Source of the DNA: Lactobacillus sp. W8174
Lineage (GTDB): Bacteria > Bacillota > Bacilli > Lactobacillales > Lactobacillaceae
Direction: 5' to 3'
DNA length: 64,000 nucleotides
Assembly (NCBI RefSeq): GCF_016100975.1
Contig: NZ_JACFRN010000004.1
Span: forward strand, 186,001 to 250,000
The translations under genes were made by a program, and so were the position numbers. Below are positions 1 to 7,826 of the stretch, in pieces (positions within the stretch are counted from its first letter, which is position 1; every line of letters starts with the position of its first letter). Under the pieces are notes generated by a model. It saw only the letters and a list, made by a program, of their open reading frames with translations. It was not told where the DNA came from and did no database searches.

Positions 1-300
1 TATGACTACCTAGCCGAGCATGAACTATATGCTCAGGGTATTGGTAGGGTACTTAATGTAGATGATGACGACAATTGGTACTACGAAAATACAGGATTGT
101 TATGTTTAGTTAAGGATTGCATCGATGAAAATTGTAATCCACTCAAAATAGTAATTTTTGAATCAGATGAATATCAAAAAATCGATTATCAAAAATTAGT
201 TGGCAAGAAAGTAATTGCTGATAATGGGCTATTCTATTGCCCTTTAGGTCTGGAAATACCAACTTATTGTGTAAATAATCTAAGAAAGGCAGATGATTGA
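1..300 (+). CDS. 3' end of an unknown gene, cut by the window edge
   Basis: The frame is open from the first base to a TGA at 298-300, giving about 99 residues of a protein that starts outside the window. It is acidic (a run of four Asp near residue 22) and has scattered Cys. I do not recognise a family. It lies just upstream of an excisionase-like gene and an integrase, so it is probably cargo or control DNA of the same integrated element. A TTG inside the frame at 97 is unlikely to be the true start, because the reading frame continues upstream without a stop. Confidence 0.5.
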   Translation, partial: YDYLAEHELYAQGIGRVLNVDDDDNWYYENTGLLCLVKDCIDENCNPLKIVIFESDEYQKIDYQKLVGKKVIADNGLFYCPLGLEIPTYCVNNLRKADD

Positions 301-301
301 T

Positions 302-496
302 ATGGGAAAATTGTTATTAAATGGCAAGCAATTATGTCAGGAATTAAATATTAGTGCTCCCTTATTGTATAAACTGCGTAGGTCAGGGATGCCCTATCAT
401 CAACTGCCCCACGGGCGAGCATATTACAATTTAGATGAAGTTACTAGTTGGTTGCTAAAAGCGGGATATCACCAAGAAAAAACTTGGTTTAAATAG
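302..496 (+). CDS. Excisionase-like small HTH DNA-binding protein
   Basis: About 64 residues with one MerR/HTH_17-type helix-turn-helix: an N-terminal KQLCQELNIS helix, then PLLYKLRRSG, then the DEVTSWLL helix. Proteins of this size and fold next to a tyrosine recombinase are usually recombination directionality factors (Xis) that bend att DNA and favour excision. An ATG at 293 overlaps the upstream gene. The AAAGG at 285-289 is too close to 293 and better spaced for the ATG at 302. The integrase follows 80 bases downstream. The role is inferred from fold and position; a small repressor is the alternative. Confidence 0.65.
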   Translation: MGKLLLNGKQLCQELNISAPLLYKLRRSGMPYHQLPHGRAYYNLDEVTSWLLKAGYHQEKTWFK

Positions 497-500
497 CAAA

Positions 501-554
501 AAAAGGGTAGACTATGTGTGGGGAATAAATACCCATGCCGTGTGTCTACCTTTT
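501..554 (+). terminator. Hairpin between xis-like gene and integrase
   Basis: An inverted repeat (AAAAGGGTAGAC ... GTCTACCTTTT) with a second, inner GGGG/CCC pairing is followed by a short T run. It could terminate the upstream transcript or attenuate the integrase gene, whose AAAGG ribosome site lies just after it. Confidence 0.55.
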
Positions 555-575
555 GATTTGGAAAGGTAGATATCT

Positions 576-1778
576 ATGATTAAAAAAGTAATGAAAGGCA
601 AAAATCGTAACAAGTATCAAATAAGAATCCAACCTACCGATAGTGTCACGGGTAAACGTATTAGTTGGCCTGTCCAATATGCAGGTTCTAAGAAAGCCGC
701 AGTTAAAATTGAACGTCAAATGTGGCAGGAATACGAAGATGGACTCAATCCCAGTGATTCTACGGTAGTTTTTGCTAAAGATTTCCAGCGGTATGTTGAT
801 CAGCGTGCTAAGTCAATTAGTCCAGTTACCTTGAGCTCATGGCAAAATACTGCTAACTCTGTTAAAAAGTATTTTAAAAATGCTCAAATTAAACAAATAA
901 CTACCCAATTGATCGAAAGTTATGCTCATGATTATGTTAAACAACACCATGCCACAGTCAGCCGTTCCTCAAATATTGCCAAAATCCTGGTTCATCTGCG
1001 GAACTATTTTAAATCACTTGAAGGCAAAATTATTAAAGAAAATCCTGTTCCGGAAAATGCTTTAAAAGTATTTTTCAAACAAAGTGATTTTACGGTACCA
1101 CAAGAATGGCGTATTTTTACGAAGTCTGAATTACAGCAAATTAGGAACTTGATAATGACGGATTTGCAAAATAACCCAGTTCAGTTGAATGGCAGTAAAT
1201 TAGCAATACTAATTGAGAGTTACACTGGCATGCGTGTTGGTGAACTGCAGGCTTTAAAATTCTCTGATATTGTGCACGAAAATGGTTATTGGACTTTTAG
1301 TATAAATGATAGTTGGTCAGATTACACAGAATCGTTTAATGGTTCATTGAAAGCTCGACCAAAAGGTTATTGTAGGAAATTGTTGCCTGTCCCCGAAAGT
1401 GTAATTATACAAGTAAAAAAATATCAAGTTGCGCAAAAAAAATTCTTAACAGAATACAATCTAAGTAATCCGCTTGATTTAATTTTCTTAAGCTTGCATG
1501 ATTATAAACGATCTAGTAATTATCAACCTGTACGTCAGAAGAGTATTAACGATATGCTAAAAGAAATTTGCACTAAGCTTTCAATTGAAGATGAGGGTAA
1601 GCAAATGAGTCTATATTCTTTTCGGCACACAGTTTGTACCCAATTAGCAAGCACACCCGAAATGTCATATCCTTGGGCAGCTGAAAAAATGGGACACTCA
1701 TTAAATATGTTTATGAAAACCTATGTTGGTTTGTCTCAGGATATAGAGCAAAAGATGAATCAGTTATGGGTAAGCTGA
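576..1778 (+). CDS. int: Site-specific tyrosine recombinase (integrase)
   Basis: A 400-residue phage/ICE-type integrase. The N-terminal AP2-like arm-binding domain (about residues 1-60) is followed by a SAM-like core-binding domain (about 65-165) and the catalytic domain. Catalytic features visible are the first Arg in YTGMRVGEL, the second Arg in SLYSFRHT, GH in KMGHSL, and the Tyr nucleophile in KTYVGLS near the C-terminus. Length and motif spacing are normal for the family. The enzyme would integrate and excise the element whose end lies here, with the small HTH gene upstream as the likely directionality factor. The attachment site should lie just downstream of the stop. Confidence 0.95.
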   Translation: MIKKVMKGKNRNKYQIRIQPTDSVTGKRISWPVQYAGSKKAAVKIERQMWQEYEDGLNPSDSTVVFAKDFQRYVDQRAKSISPVTLSSWQNTANSVKKYFKNAQIKQITTQLIESYAHDYVKQHHATVSRSSNIAKILVHLRNYFKSLEGKIIKENPVPENALKVFFKQSDFTVPQEWRIFTKSELQQIRNLIMTDLQNNPVQLNGSKLAILIESYTGMRVGELQALKFSDIVHENGYWTFSINDSWSDYTESFNGSLKARPKGYCRKLLPVPESVIIQVKKYQVAQKKFLTEYNLSNPLDLIFLSLHDYKRSSNYQPVRQKSINDMLKEICTKLSIEDEGKQMSLYSFRHTVCTQLASTPEMSYPWAAEKMGHSLNMFMKTYVGLSQDIEQKMNQLWVS

Positions 1779-1892
1779 TTTACGAACAGATTACGGAACA
1801 CGATCTAGTTATTAAGTTGGCTTAATCATTGATATAAAAGGTTTTGTTTACCAAAAACTCTGATCCTCTAGTCAGCATTCAGAAGAGATGAG
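1779..1892. other. Integrase-proximal junction, candidate att end
   Basis: No gene is visible here. In elements of this type the att core usually lies directly downstream of int. The stretch around 1838-1890 contains no recognisable tRNA or tmRNA 3' end. The other copy of the core would lie outside the window, so the exact site cannot be read. Confidence 0.35.
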
Positions 1893-1928
1893 AAGTCTTT
1901 CAAAAAAATTTTATTGAAAGGCTTTTTT
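1893..1928 (+). terminator. Rho-independent terminator
   Basis: The stem AAGTCTTTCAA / TTGAAAGGCTT, with one G-U pair, is followed by a T run. It closes the integrase transcript and insulates the restriction gene downstream. Confidence 0.75.
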
Positions 1929-1961
1929 GTGTATTTGAGTGAATTTGTATTGTGTGTCTTG

Positions 1962-1967
1962 TATAAT
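1962..1967 (+). promoter_or_regulatory. -10 element of the restriction operon
   Basis: A perfect TATAAT lies about 37 bases before the start of the long restriction gene. No convincing -35 box is present at 16-18 bases upstream, so the promoter may be weak or factor-dependent. Confidence 0.5.
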
Positions 1968-2003
1968 TAAGTTATTAGATCAAGAAGAGTACAGGATATA
2001 GAT

Positions 2004-5000
2004 ATGGAAAGTAATTTTGAATTTCTTAATCAGGATGCATTAACAAGGCAATATTATACAAGAGCAACTCAAGCAGAATTGAGTTATGCCATGGGAATTT
2101 ATCCAGGTGTGCTTACTTCAGTTCGAGTAATTGCAGAAAATATGGCCAGGGATGTTGCTGATCAAAAGTTTCTTAAAATAGGTGATCGTGAAACTTTTGA
2201 CAGTCTTCTTAAAAGGCTTAGACAGGGTGCATATATTGATGACTATGCATTACGAATTTTTTATGATATAAAGGGGCCGGGTAATCTGGCAGCTCATACT
2301 TTAGATAATGTTTCTCAAAAGGAAGCTTTGAAAGGTTTGAAGCAATTATATGCATTAAGTGTATGGTTTGTTGATTCATTTTATGATGAAAAAATTGACC
2401 CAACAAATTTTAACGAGCCTGAAAAGTCAAAATACCTGTATCAAACTACAACATTACAACCATCCAATGCTGAAAAGAATTTAATTTATATTCAAACGGC
2501 AGATAATTCATCTGGTAAGTTTCAGGTTTATGCAAATAGTCAAAAGATCGGAAAAACTGGTGTAGGTGATCTTGCAGAAGATAATTCTGACAACAGTCCC
2601 TATTTACGCTCATGGGCTAAGAAAAGAATTAATCAATATATGAAGACTTCAGGTATTCACGCTAATTTAGAATGGGCTGAATTAGCTTACCGAAAGTCTG
2701 ATGGTTGGTGGTTCTCTGATCATGATGTTCACCATGTACTTGAACGATCAGGAATTAAACATAGCAAGGATTTAGCTGGAAATGAATGGTTTGAAACAGA
2801 TTTAGAAACAGCTAAAAAGGCTATTAAAGCTGTTAAAGAAAATAAAGATAGTCTTGATGGGGTAGATTCACAAGCTAAAATAAAAATAGTATTACGTCCT
2901 GAACAAAATAGAGCAGTTAAAAAGACTATAAAAGGCTTTAATTCTGGGAGAAAGATGCTTTGGAATGCCAAGATGCGCTTTGGCAAGACTTTGACCGCTT
3001 TAGAGCTAGTCAAAGAAGAAAAGTATAAAAAAGTTTTGATTATTACTCATCGTCCTGTTGTTGATGATGGCTGGTTTGATGACTTTAATAAGATAGGAAT
3101 GCCAGAAGCTGGCTATATTTATGGCTCTAAGAAAAAAGGACATAAAAATATTTCTGATTTAGAAAAATCAGGTAATTCGTACATATATTTTGCCAGTATT
3201 CAAGATTTAGCAGGCTCAAAAGCTATAGGTGGTAAAGTATCTGATAAGAATCAAGACCTATTTGCTGTAGATTGGGATTTAGTTATTGTAGATGAAGCCC
3301 ATGAAGGAACTCAGACTGAACTAACAAAAAATATTTTAAGCCTGCTTGTTAAAAAGCATACAAAGGAATTAGATTTGTCAGGTACGCCGTTCAATATTAT
3401 TTCTGATTATGATGAAGATCATATTTTCACTTGGGACTATACTATGGAGCAGGAAGCCAAAGATAATTGGGATAAGGATAATCCAGGGAAAGAAAACCCA
3501 TATGCGAATTTACCTAAAGTTTCAATGTATACCTTTGAAATGAATGAGCACTTTAGGGACCCCCGTTTCACTGGTGAAGGTTTTGATAAATGCTTTTTCA
3601 ACTTTAAGGAATTTTTTAGAACTAATAAACAAGGTAACTTTGTTTACGAAAATGATGTTAAGCATTTTTTAGACAATATTACTAATCCAGGGATAACTAA
3701 CTATCCATTTTCATCACGTAAATTTAGAAATAGGTTGCGTCATACTTTGTGGATTATGCCGGGAATTAAAGAAGCTAATGCTCTAGAAAATTTACTAAAG
3801 CAACATCCCATTTTTGGTACGGAATACAACATTCTTAACATAGTTAGAAACGATAAGTCAGATACTGAAATGGGTACTGATATTGATGCAAAATCCGAAA
3901 ATGAAGCTATTGCTAAGGCTGATAAAGAAGGTAAGAAGACTATAACTCTTACTGTTAGGAAACTTACTACAGGTGCTACTATTCCTGAATGGACAGGAGT
4001 ATTATTCTTGTCCAATACTAGCAGTGCTATGCAATATCTTCAAGCTGCCTTTAGAGCACAAACACCATATTCATCACCTGAATTTGGGAAAAAAGAAAAT
4101 TGCTATATCTTTGATTTCGCACCAGAGAGAGCTTTAACGGTTATGGCAGAATCAACTAGTTTAGCTACTGGAGCTGGAAAAATTCAAAAGAAAGAACAAA
4201 GAGAGCAGATGGAAAAGTTGATGCATTTTTTACCAATTATTGGTGAAAGTAATCAACAAATGAAACCATTTAAGGTCGATAGTCTGCTATCTAAGATTAA
4301 GCGCGCTTATGCAGAAAAGGCAGTTAGAACAGGCTTCGATGATGATTCTATCTATAGTGATGAATTACTTTTAATTAAGGATGCTGACTTAAAAAATTTC
4401 AATAATCTTAAAGGAATTATTGGCACTACAAAGAAAGAAAAAAAGCCATTAACGTTTGATGTTAATCATCAAGGATTAGATGAAGAAGAGTATGATAAGG
4501 CTGAAAAGGCTAAGAAGAAAAAAATTGGTGAGCGTTCAGAAGAAGAACAAGCTGCTATTGATAAGGTTAAAGAGTTAAAGAAACAACGTCGAACAATGAT
4601 CTCTATTCTACGTGGAATATCAATCAGAATTCCCATGATGATCTATGGAATGAATATAAAGTTTGATGAAGACGTTTCAATTAGAAAATTTGTTAACAAT
4701 ATTGACGATGTCTCTTGGAAAGAATTCATGCCTAAAGGTATTACCAAGGAACTCTTCAATAAGTTCATTAAGTACTATGATGCAGATGTTTTTATTGAAG
4801 CAGGTAAAATTATTCGTCGTCAAGTTAAGGAATTAGATAAAGAAGATCCATTAGAACGGGTTGAAAAGATTGCGGATATATTTAGCACCTTTAGAAATCC
4901 TGATAAAGAAACTGTTTTGACCCCATGGCGTGTTGTTAATATGCACTTGGGTAAGACTATTGGTGGTTTATCATTCTATGATAACAATTATCAATACTCG

Positions 5001-6404
5001 TACGAAAATGGTGAATCAGTTAGAAGATGGATTGATACTGAGTACACAGATAAAGTCTTAAATAGAGATGCACATATTTTGGAAATTAACTCTAAAACTG
5101 GTTTATACCCACTCTATATGGTTACTTCCATATATTGGCGTGAGTTCAAAAAAATGAATGACCAAAATGCTGGTAAATTTAACTTTGAAGATGAGTTGCT
5201 GTTATGGCAAAGAATCTTAAGAGAAAATATATTCTTGGTAGCGAAAACTCCAATGGCTAAGGAAATAGCAAAAAGAACATTAATCGGCTATCATGATGAT
5301 TGGTATGTTAATGTAGAATATGTAGAAAATATTGTACAAGATGCTAAAGAAAATGTTAATGATGAAGCAAAGAAAATAAGGGGACTATTTGGGAATATGA
5401 AATTTGATGTTGTGATTGGTAATCCACCTTATCAGCAAGAGTCTAATGGTAGTAGCACTAGAGATGAACCTATATACCATCTATTTGTAAATTTATCATA
5501 TAAATTAGCTGACATATTTACTTTAATTACTCCGGGAAGATATTTATTTAATGCTGGCAGTACTCCTAAAGAATGGAATAAAAAGATGCTAACCGATGTT
5601 CACAATCGAATTGTTTTATATAAGCAAAATAGTAATGAAATATTTCCACATACGGATATAAAAGGCGGGGTAGCAATAGTTTTACATGATAAAACCACTG
5701 AATTAGGGCCTATTGGAACCTTTACCGCGTATTCAGAATTAAATGATATTTTAAAAAAGGTAGTACCATATGTTAAAGATAATGGATTGGCTAGCATAAT
5801 CTATGTTCAGAACAAATTTAATTTAGACATGTTAAATTCGGTTTTCCCTGATAAACCTAGGAAAGACAAAAGATTAGAAAGTAATATTTTTAGTAAGTAT
5901 TCAATATTTACTAAAAATAGGGAAAATGAAAATCAGATAAAGATAATTGGTCTAATTAATAATAAGCGTTTGTTTAGATATGTTGATCAGAAATACTTAA
6001 ATCTTGATCATGAAAATTTATATAAATATAAAGTATTAGTTCCAAAATCAAATGGTTCAGGTGCACTTGGTGAGGTTTTAAGCACACCCCTAATTGGAGC
6101 ACCCCTAATTGGATATACTAGAAGCTTTATTGGTATTGGTGCATTTTCGAAACGGATTGAAGCAGAAAACTTAATGAAGTATATTAAATCTAAATTTGCT
6201 AGAACAATGTTAGGAGTTTTGAAAGTTACACAAGATAATAATGCTGATAAATGGCGTTTAGTTCCAATGCAAGACTTTACTTCAAAATCTGATATTGATT
6301 GGTCAGGAAAAATCCCTGAAATTGATCAACAACTATATAAAAAATACAGTCTTACAAAGGATGAAATTAACTTTATTGAAACTAAAGTTCAGGCGATGAA
6401 ATGA
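2004..6404 (+). CDS. Single-chain restriction-modification enzyme: DUF4145/GIY-YIG-like/helicase/N6-methylase
   Basis: A 1466-residue fusion. Residues about 1-125 look like a DUF4145/HsdR-type N-domain. Residues about 155-285 resemble the GIY-YIG/T5orf172 nuclease fold (KIGKTG at 181-186, EWFETDLE towards the end). An SF2 translocase follows: motif I WNAKMRFGKT (320-329), DEAH at 430-433, SGTPF, and motif VI QAAFRAQ. The C-terminal part is an Eco57I-like gamma-class N6-adenine methylase with a motif I-like segment ILEINSKTGLYPLY and catalytic NPPY at 1140-1143, then a probable target-recognition region. Architecture is like type I-SP/IIG enzymes that cut and methylate in one chain, but with a GIY-YIG-type nuclease. 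A methylase-like gene follows 24 bases downstream. Confidence 0.85.
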   Translation: MESNFEFLNQDALTRQYYTRATQAELSYAMGIYPGVLTSVRVIAENMARDVADQKFLKIGDRETFDSLLKRLRQGAYIDDYALRIFYDIKGPGNLAAHTLDNVSQKEALKGLKQLYALSVWFVDSFYDEKIDPTNFNEPEKSKYLYQTTTLQPSNAEKNLIYIQTADNSSGKFQVYANSQKIGKTGVGDLAEDNSDNSPYLRSWAKKRINQYMKTSGIHANLEWAELAYRKSDGWWFSDHDVHHVLERSGIKHSKDLAGNEWFETDLETAKKAIKAVKENKDSLDGVDSQAKIKIVLRPEQNRAVKKTIKGFNSGRKMLWNAKMRFGKTLTALELVKEEKYKKVLIITHRPVVDDGWFDDFNKIGMPEAGYIYGSKKKGHKNISDLEKSGNSYIYFASIQDLAGSKAIGGKVSDKNQDLFAVDWDLVIVDEAHEGTQTELTKNILSLLVKKHTKELDLSGTPFNIISDYDEDHIFTWDYTMEQEAKDNWDKDNPGKENPYANLPKVSMYTFEMNEHFRDPRFTGEGFDKCFFNFKEFFRTNKQGNFVYENDVKHFLDNITNPGITNYPFSSRKFRNRLRHTLWIMPGIKEANALENLLKQHPIFGTEYNILNIVRNDKSDTEMGTDIDAKSENEAIAKADKEGKKTITLTVRKLTTGATIPEWTGVLFLSNTSSAMQYLQAAFRAQTPYSSPEFGKKENCYIFDFAPERALTVMAESTSLATGAGKIQKKEQREQMEKLMHFLPIIGESNQQMKPFKVDSLLSKIKRAYAEKAVRTGFDDDSIYSDELLLIKDADLKNFNNLKGIIGTTKKEKKPLTFDVNHQGLDEEEYDKAEKAKKKKIGERSEEEQAAIDKVKELKKQRRTMISILRGISIRIPMMIYGMNIKFDEDVSIRKFVNNIDDVSWKEFMPKGITKELFNKFIKYYDADVFIEAGKIIRRQVKELDKEDPLERVEKIADIFSTFRNPDKETVLTPWRVVNMHLGKTIGGLSFYDNNYQYSYENGESVRRWIDTEYTDKVLNRDAHILEINSKTGLYPLYMVTSIYWREFKKMNDQNAGKFNFEDELLLWQRILRENIFLVAKTPMAKEIAKRTLIGYHDDWYVNVEYVENIVQDAKENVNDEAKKIRGLFGNMKFDVVIGNPPYQQESNGSSTRDEPIYHLFVNLSYKLADIFTLITPGRYLFNAGSTPKEWNKKMLTDVHNRIVLYKQNSNEIFPHTDIKGGVAIVLHDKTTELGPIGTFTAYSELNDILKKVVPYVKDNGLASIIYVQNKFNLDMLNSVFPDKPRKDKRLESNIFSKYSIFTKNRENENQIKIIGLINNKRLFRYVDQKYLNLDHENLYKYKVLVPKSNGSGALGEVLSTPLIGAPLIGYTRSFIGIGAFSKRIEAENLMKYIKSKFARTMLGVLKVTQDNNADKWRLVPMQDFTSKSDIDWSGKIPEIDQQLYKKYSLTKDEINFIETKVQAMK
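6085..6113 (+). repeat. Near-perfect 15-bp tandem duplication in the specificity region
   Basis: The unit CACCCCTAATTGGAG is followed directly by the same sequence (last base differs), giving PLIGAPLIG in the protein. Because it is 15 bases it preserves the frame. It lies in the predicted target-recognition part of the fusion enzyme. Confidence 0.7.
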
Positions 6405-6428
6405 TGAAAGAAGAGTTCAGATATATGA

Positions 6429-7157
6429 ATGGTGAAAAAAGCTCTCAGGGTATTGAATATGCCAGAAAAAATCATTAAATCTGTTGATCGGGTAAAAGAT
6501 ATAGGTGAAGTTTTTACACCAAAAAAGACTGTAGACTTCATGCTTGATCAACCAGAAGTAAAAGAAAAAGTGAATTCATTAACTGCTACTTTCCTTGAAC
6601 CCTCAGCAGGTGAGGGAGCATTTTTAGTTGAAATACTCAAGCGTAAATTATTGTATGCAAAATCACTGGCTAACACCGAAAAAGATTTGCAAAATAGATT
6701 TTTGCAAGTTTTATCTACATTATATGGAATTGAATTAATGGAAGACAATGTAAAAATGTTAGTTATTAATATGACTAATACTTTTAGAGACATTTACTTC
6801 AGCACAGTTAAGCTAGAGCAACAGAATCAAAAAGTGTTAAGAAGTGCTAATGTAATTATTTCTGCTAATATGGTGCAAGGGGATGCGTTGACACGTAAAA
6901 CTGCGACTGGCAGTCCTATTATTTTTAGTGAATGGGAACCAGTAGGTAAAAATAAAGTTCAGAGAACAGAATATACCTTTGATTCCATTGTAGAAAATAG
7001 TGAGCCAATTGGGGTAGCGCGAGAACATAGCGAACAGTTAAATTTGTTTGCAGATCATGAAATTGTGCCAAAGAATCCTAAAACTAAGAAGTACATCTCT
7101 GTTAAATGGGAAGATATATACAAACAATTAACGGAAATAGTTCAAACAGACAATTGA
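6429..7157 (+). CDS. Partial N6-DNA methylase-like protein with canonical SAM motif
   Basis: A 242-residue protein beginning like an Eco57I/HsdM methylase: GEVFTPKKTVDFML, then SAM-binding motif I EPSAGEGAF, then an acidic motif II-like YGIELMED. The place where NPPY is expected reads FDSIVENSEP, so the catalytic motif looks degenerate. The C-terminus is short with no target-recognition domain. It follows the fusion restriction enzyme in the same direction and is presumably co-transcribed. It may be a regulatory or helper subunit, or a decayed modification gene. The ATG at 6429 has only a weak, distant AGAAGAG ribosome site. Methylase ancestry is clear; activity is doubtful. Confidence 0.7.
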   Translation: MVKKALRVLNMPEKIIKSVDRVKDIGEVFTPKKTVDFMLDQPEVKEKVNSLTATFLEPSAGEGAFLVEILKRKLLYAKSLANTEKDLQNRFLQVLSTLYGIELMEDNVKMLVINMTNTFRDIYFSTVKLEQQNQKVLRSANVIISANMVQGDALTRKTATGSPIIFSEWEPVGKNKVQRTEYTFDSIVENSEPIGVAREHSEQLNLFADHEIVPKNPKTKKYISVKWEDIYKQLTEIVQTDN

Positions 7158-7420
7158 GATTAATGATGTGAACTCTATTTTATTTATGAGTTAAATTTCA
7201 TAAGCGTTCGTAATCATTTTATATGTTCTAGGTGAGTGACCATTTTTTCTGTAAAAGTAAATAATAGATTGTCCAAAGAAAGTATTTGGTTTGCTTTTTA
7301 ACTCCGTGAAGGAGAATGGATATGAATCTTTAGCAATAATTTAATAAAGTACACTGCTAATTTTAGAGGCTACATAAAATTCAGTAATAAACACAACTTT
7401 TGAAATTATGCGTTTATTTA
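7158..7420. other. AT-rich intergenic region between convergent genes
   Basis: I see no open frame with a ribosome site. A weak CTCCGTGAAGGAG hairpin near 7302 is the only structure, and no strong terminator is present. Confidence 0.4.
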
Positions 7421-7702
7421 CTAATATAAATATTTTTCGATTTCTTTTACTAAGTCTATAAAATCAATTTCTAATGCAATTGATAATTTTTTTAAGGTAA
7501 TTAAACTAGGAAGATTCCTACCATTTTCAATATTTGATAGAGTTTTTTCTGATATCCAACCGTCTGGCAGTAGTCCCATTGAGATACGATCACTAATAAA
7601 GTAATCACGAGAAGTATTTTTTGTTGTAAGAGATTTTCTATGGGATTTTATTATTTTCCCAATTTCAATTATATTTTCTTGAAGCTTTTTCTTTGCAGTC
7701 AT
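7421..7702 (-). CDS. XRE-family transcriptional regulator
   Basis: A 93-residue helix-turn-helix protein. The HTH spans about residues 45-80, with the recognition helix in SEKTLSNIENGRNLPS, followed by LKKLSIALEIDF. A basic N-terminal stretch precedes it. It is transcribed away from the AIPR gene, and a perfect palindrome lies between them, so it is likely the switch for that gene and itself. No good ribosome site precedes the ATG at 7702. A possible -10 (TTATAG) lies close to the start, so the message may be short-leadered. Small size and divergent position are typical of control proteins of defence genes. Confidence 0.8.
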   Translation of the reverse strand: MTAKKKLQENIIEIGKIIKSHRKSLTTKNTSRDYFISDRISMGLLPDGWISEKTLSNIENGRNLPSLITLKKLSIALEIDFIDLVKEIEKYLY

Positions 7703-7729
7703 AATTAGCCATACACATTTCTATAATTT

Positions 7730-7743
7730 GGAACCATGGTTCC
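7730..7743. promoter_or_regulatory. 14-bp perfect palindrome, probable XRE operator
   Basis: GGAACCATGGTTCC sits directly against the -35 box of the AIPR promoter, in the region shared by the divergent XRE gene. Position and symmetry suit a dimeric HTH repressor. Confidence 0.65.
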
Positions 7744-7771
7744 TTGTCTTTTTGCTAACTAATGATATACT
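7744..7771 (+). promoter_or_regulatory. Promoter of the AIPR gene
   Basis: TTGTCT (7744-7749) and TATACT (7766-7771) are separated by 16 bases. The gene also has a strong ribosome site, AAGGAGG, 8 bases before its ATG. Confidence 0.65.
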
Positions 7772-7826
7772 AATAATCAAGGTTTAGCAAATATGCTCAA
7801 ACCTAATAAAAAAGGAGGTCATAAAA

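Noticed and set aside
1838-1890. Possible tRNA or tmRNA 3' end as attachment site of the integrase
   Set aside because: No T-loop GTTCGA-type sequence, acceptor stem or tmRNA end could be matched.
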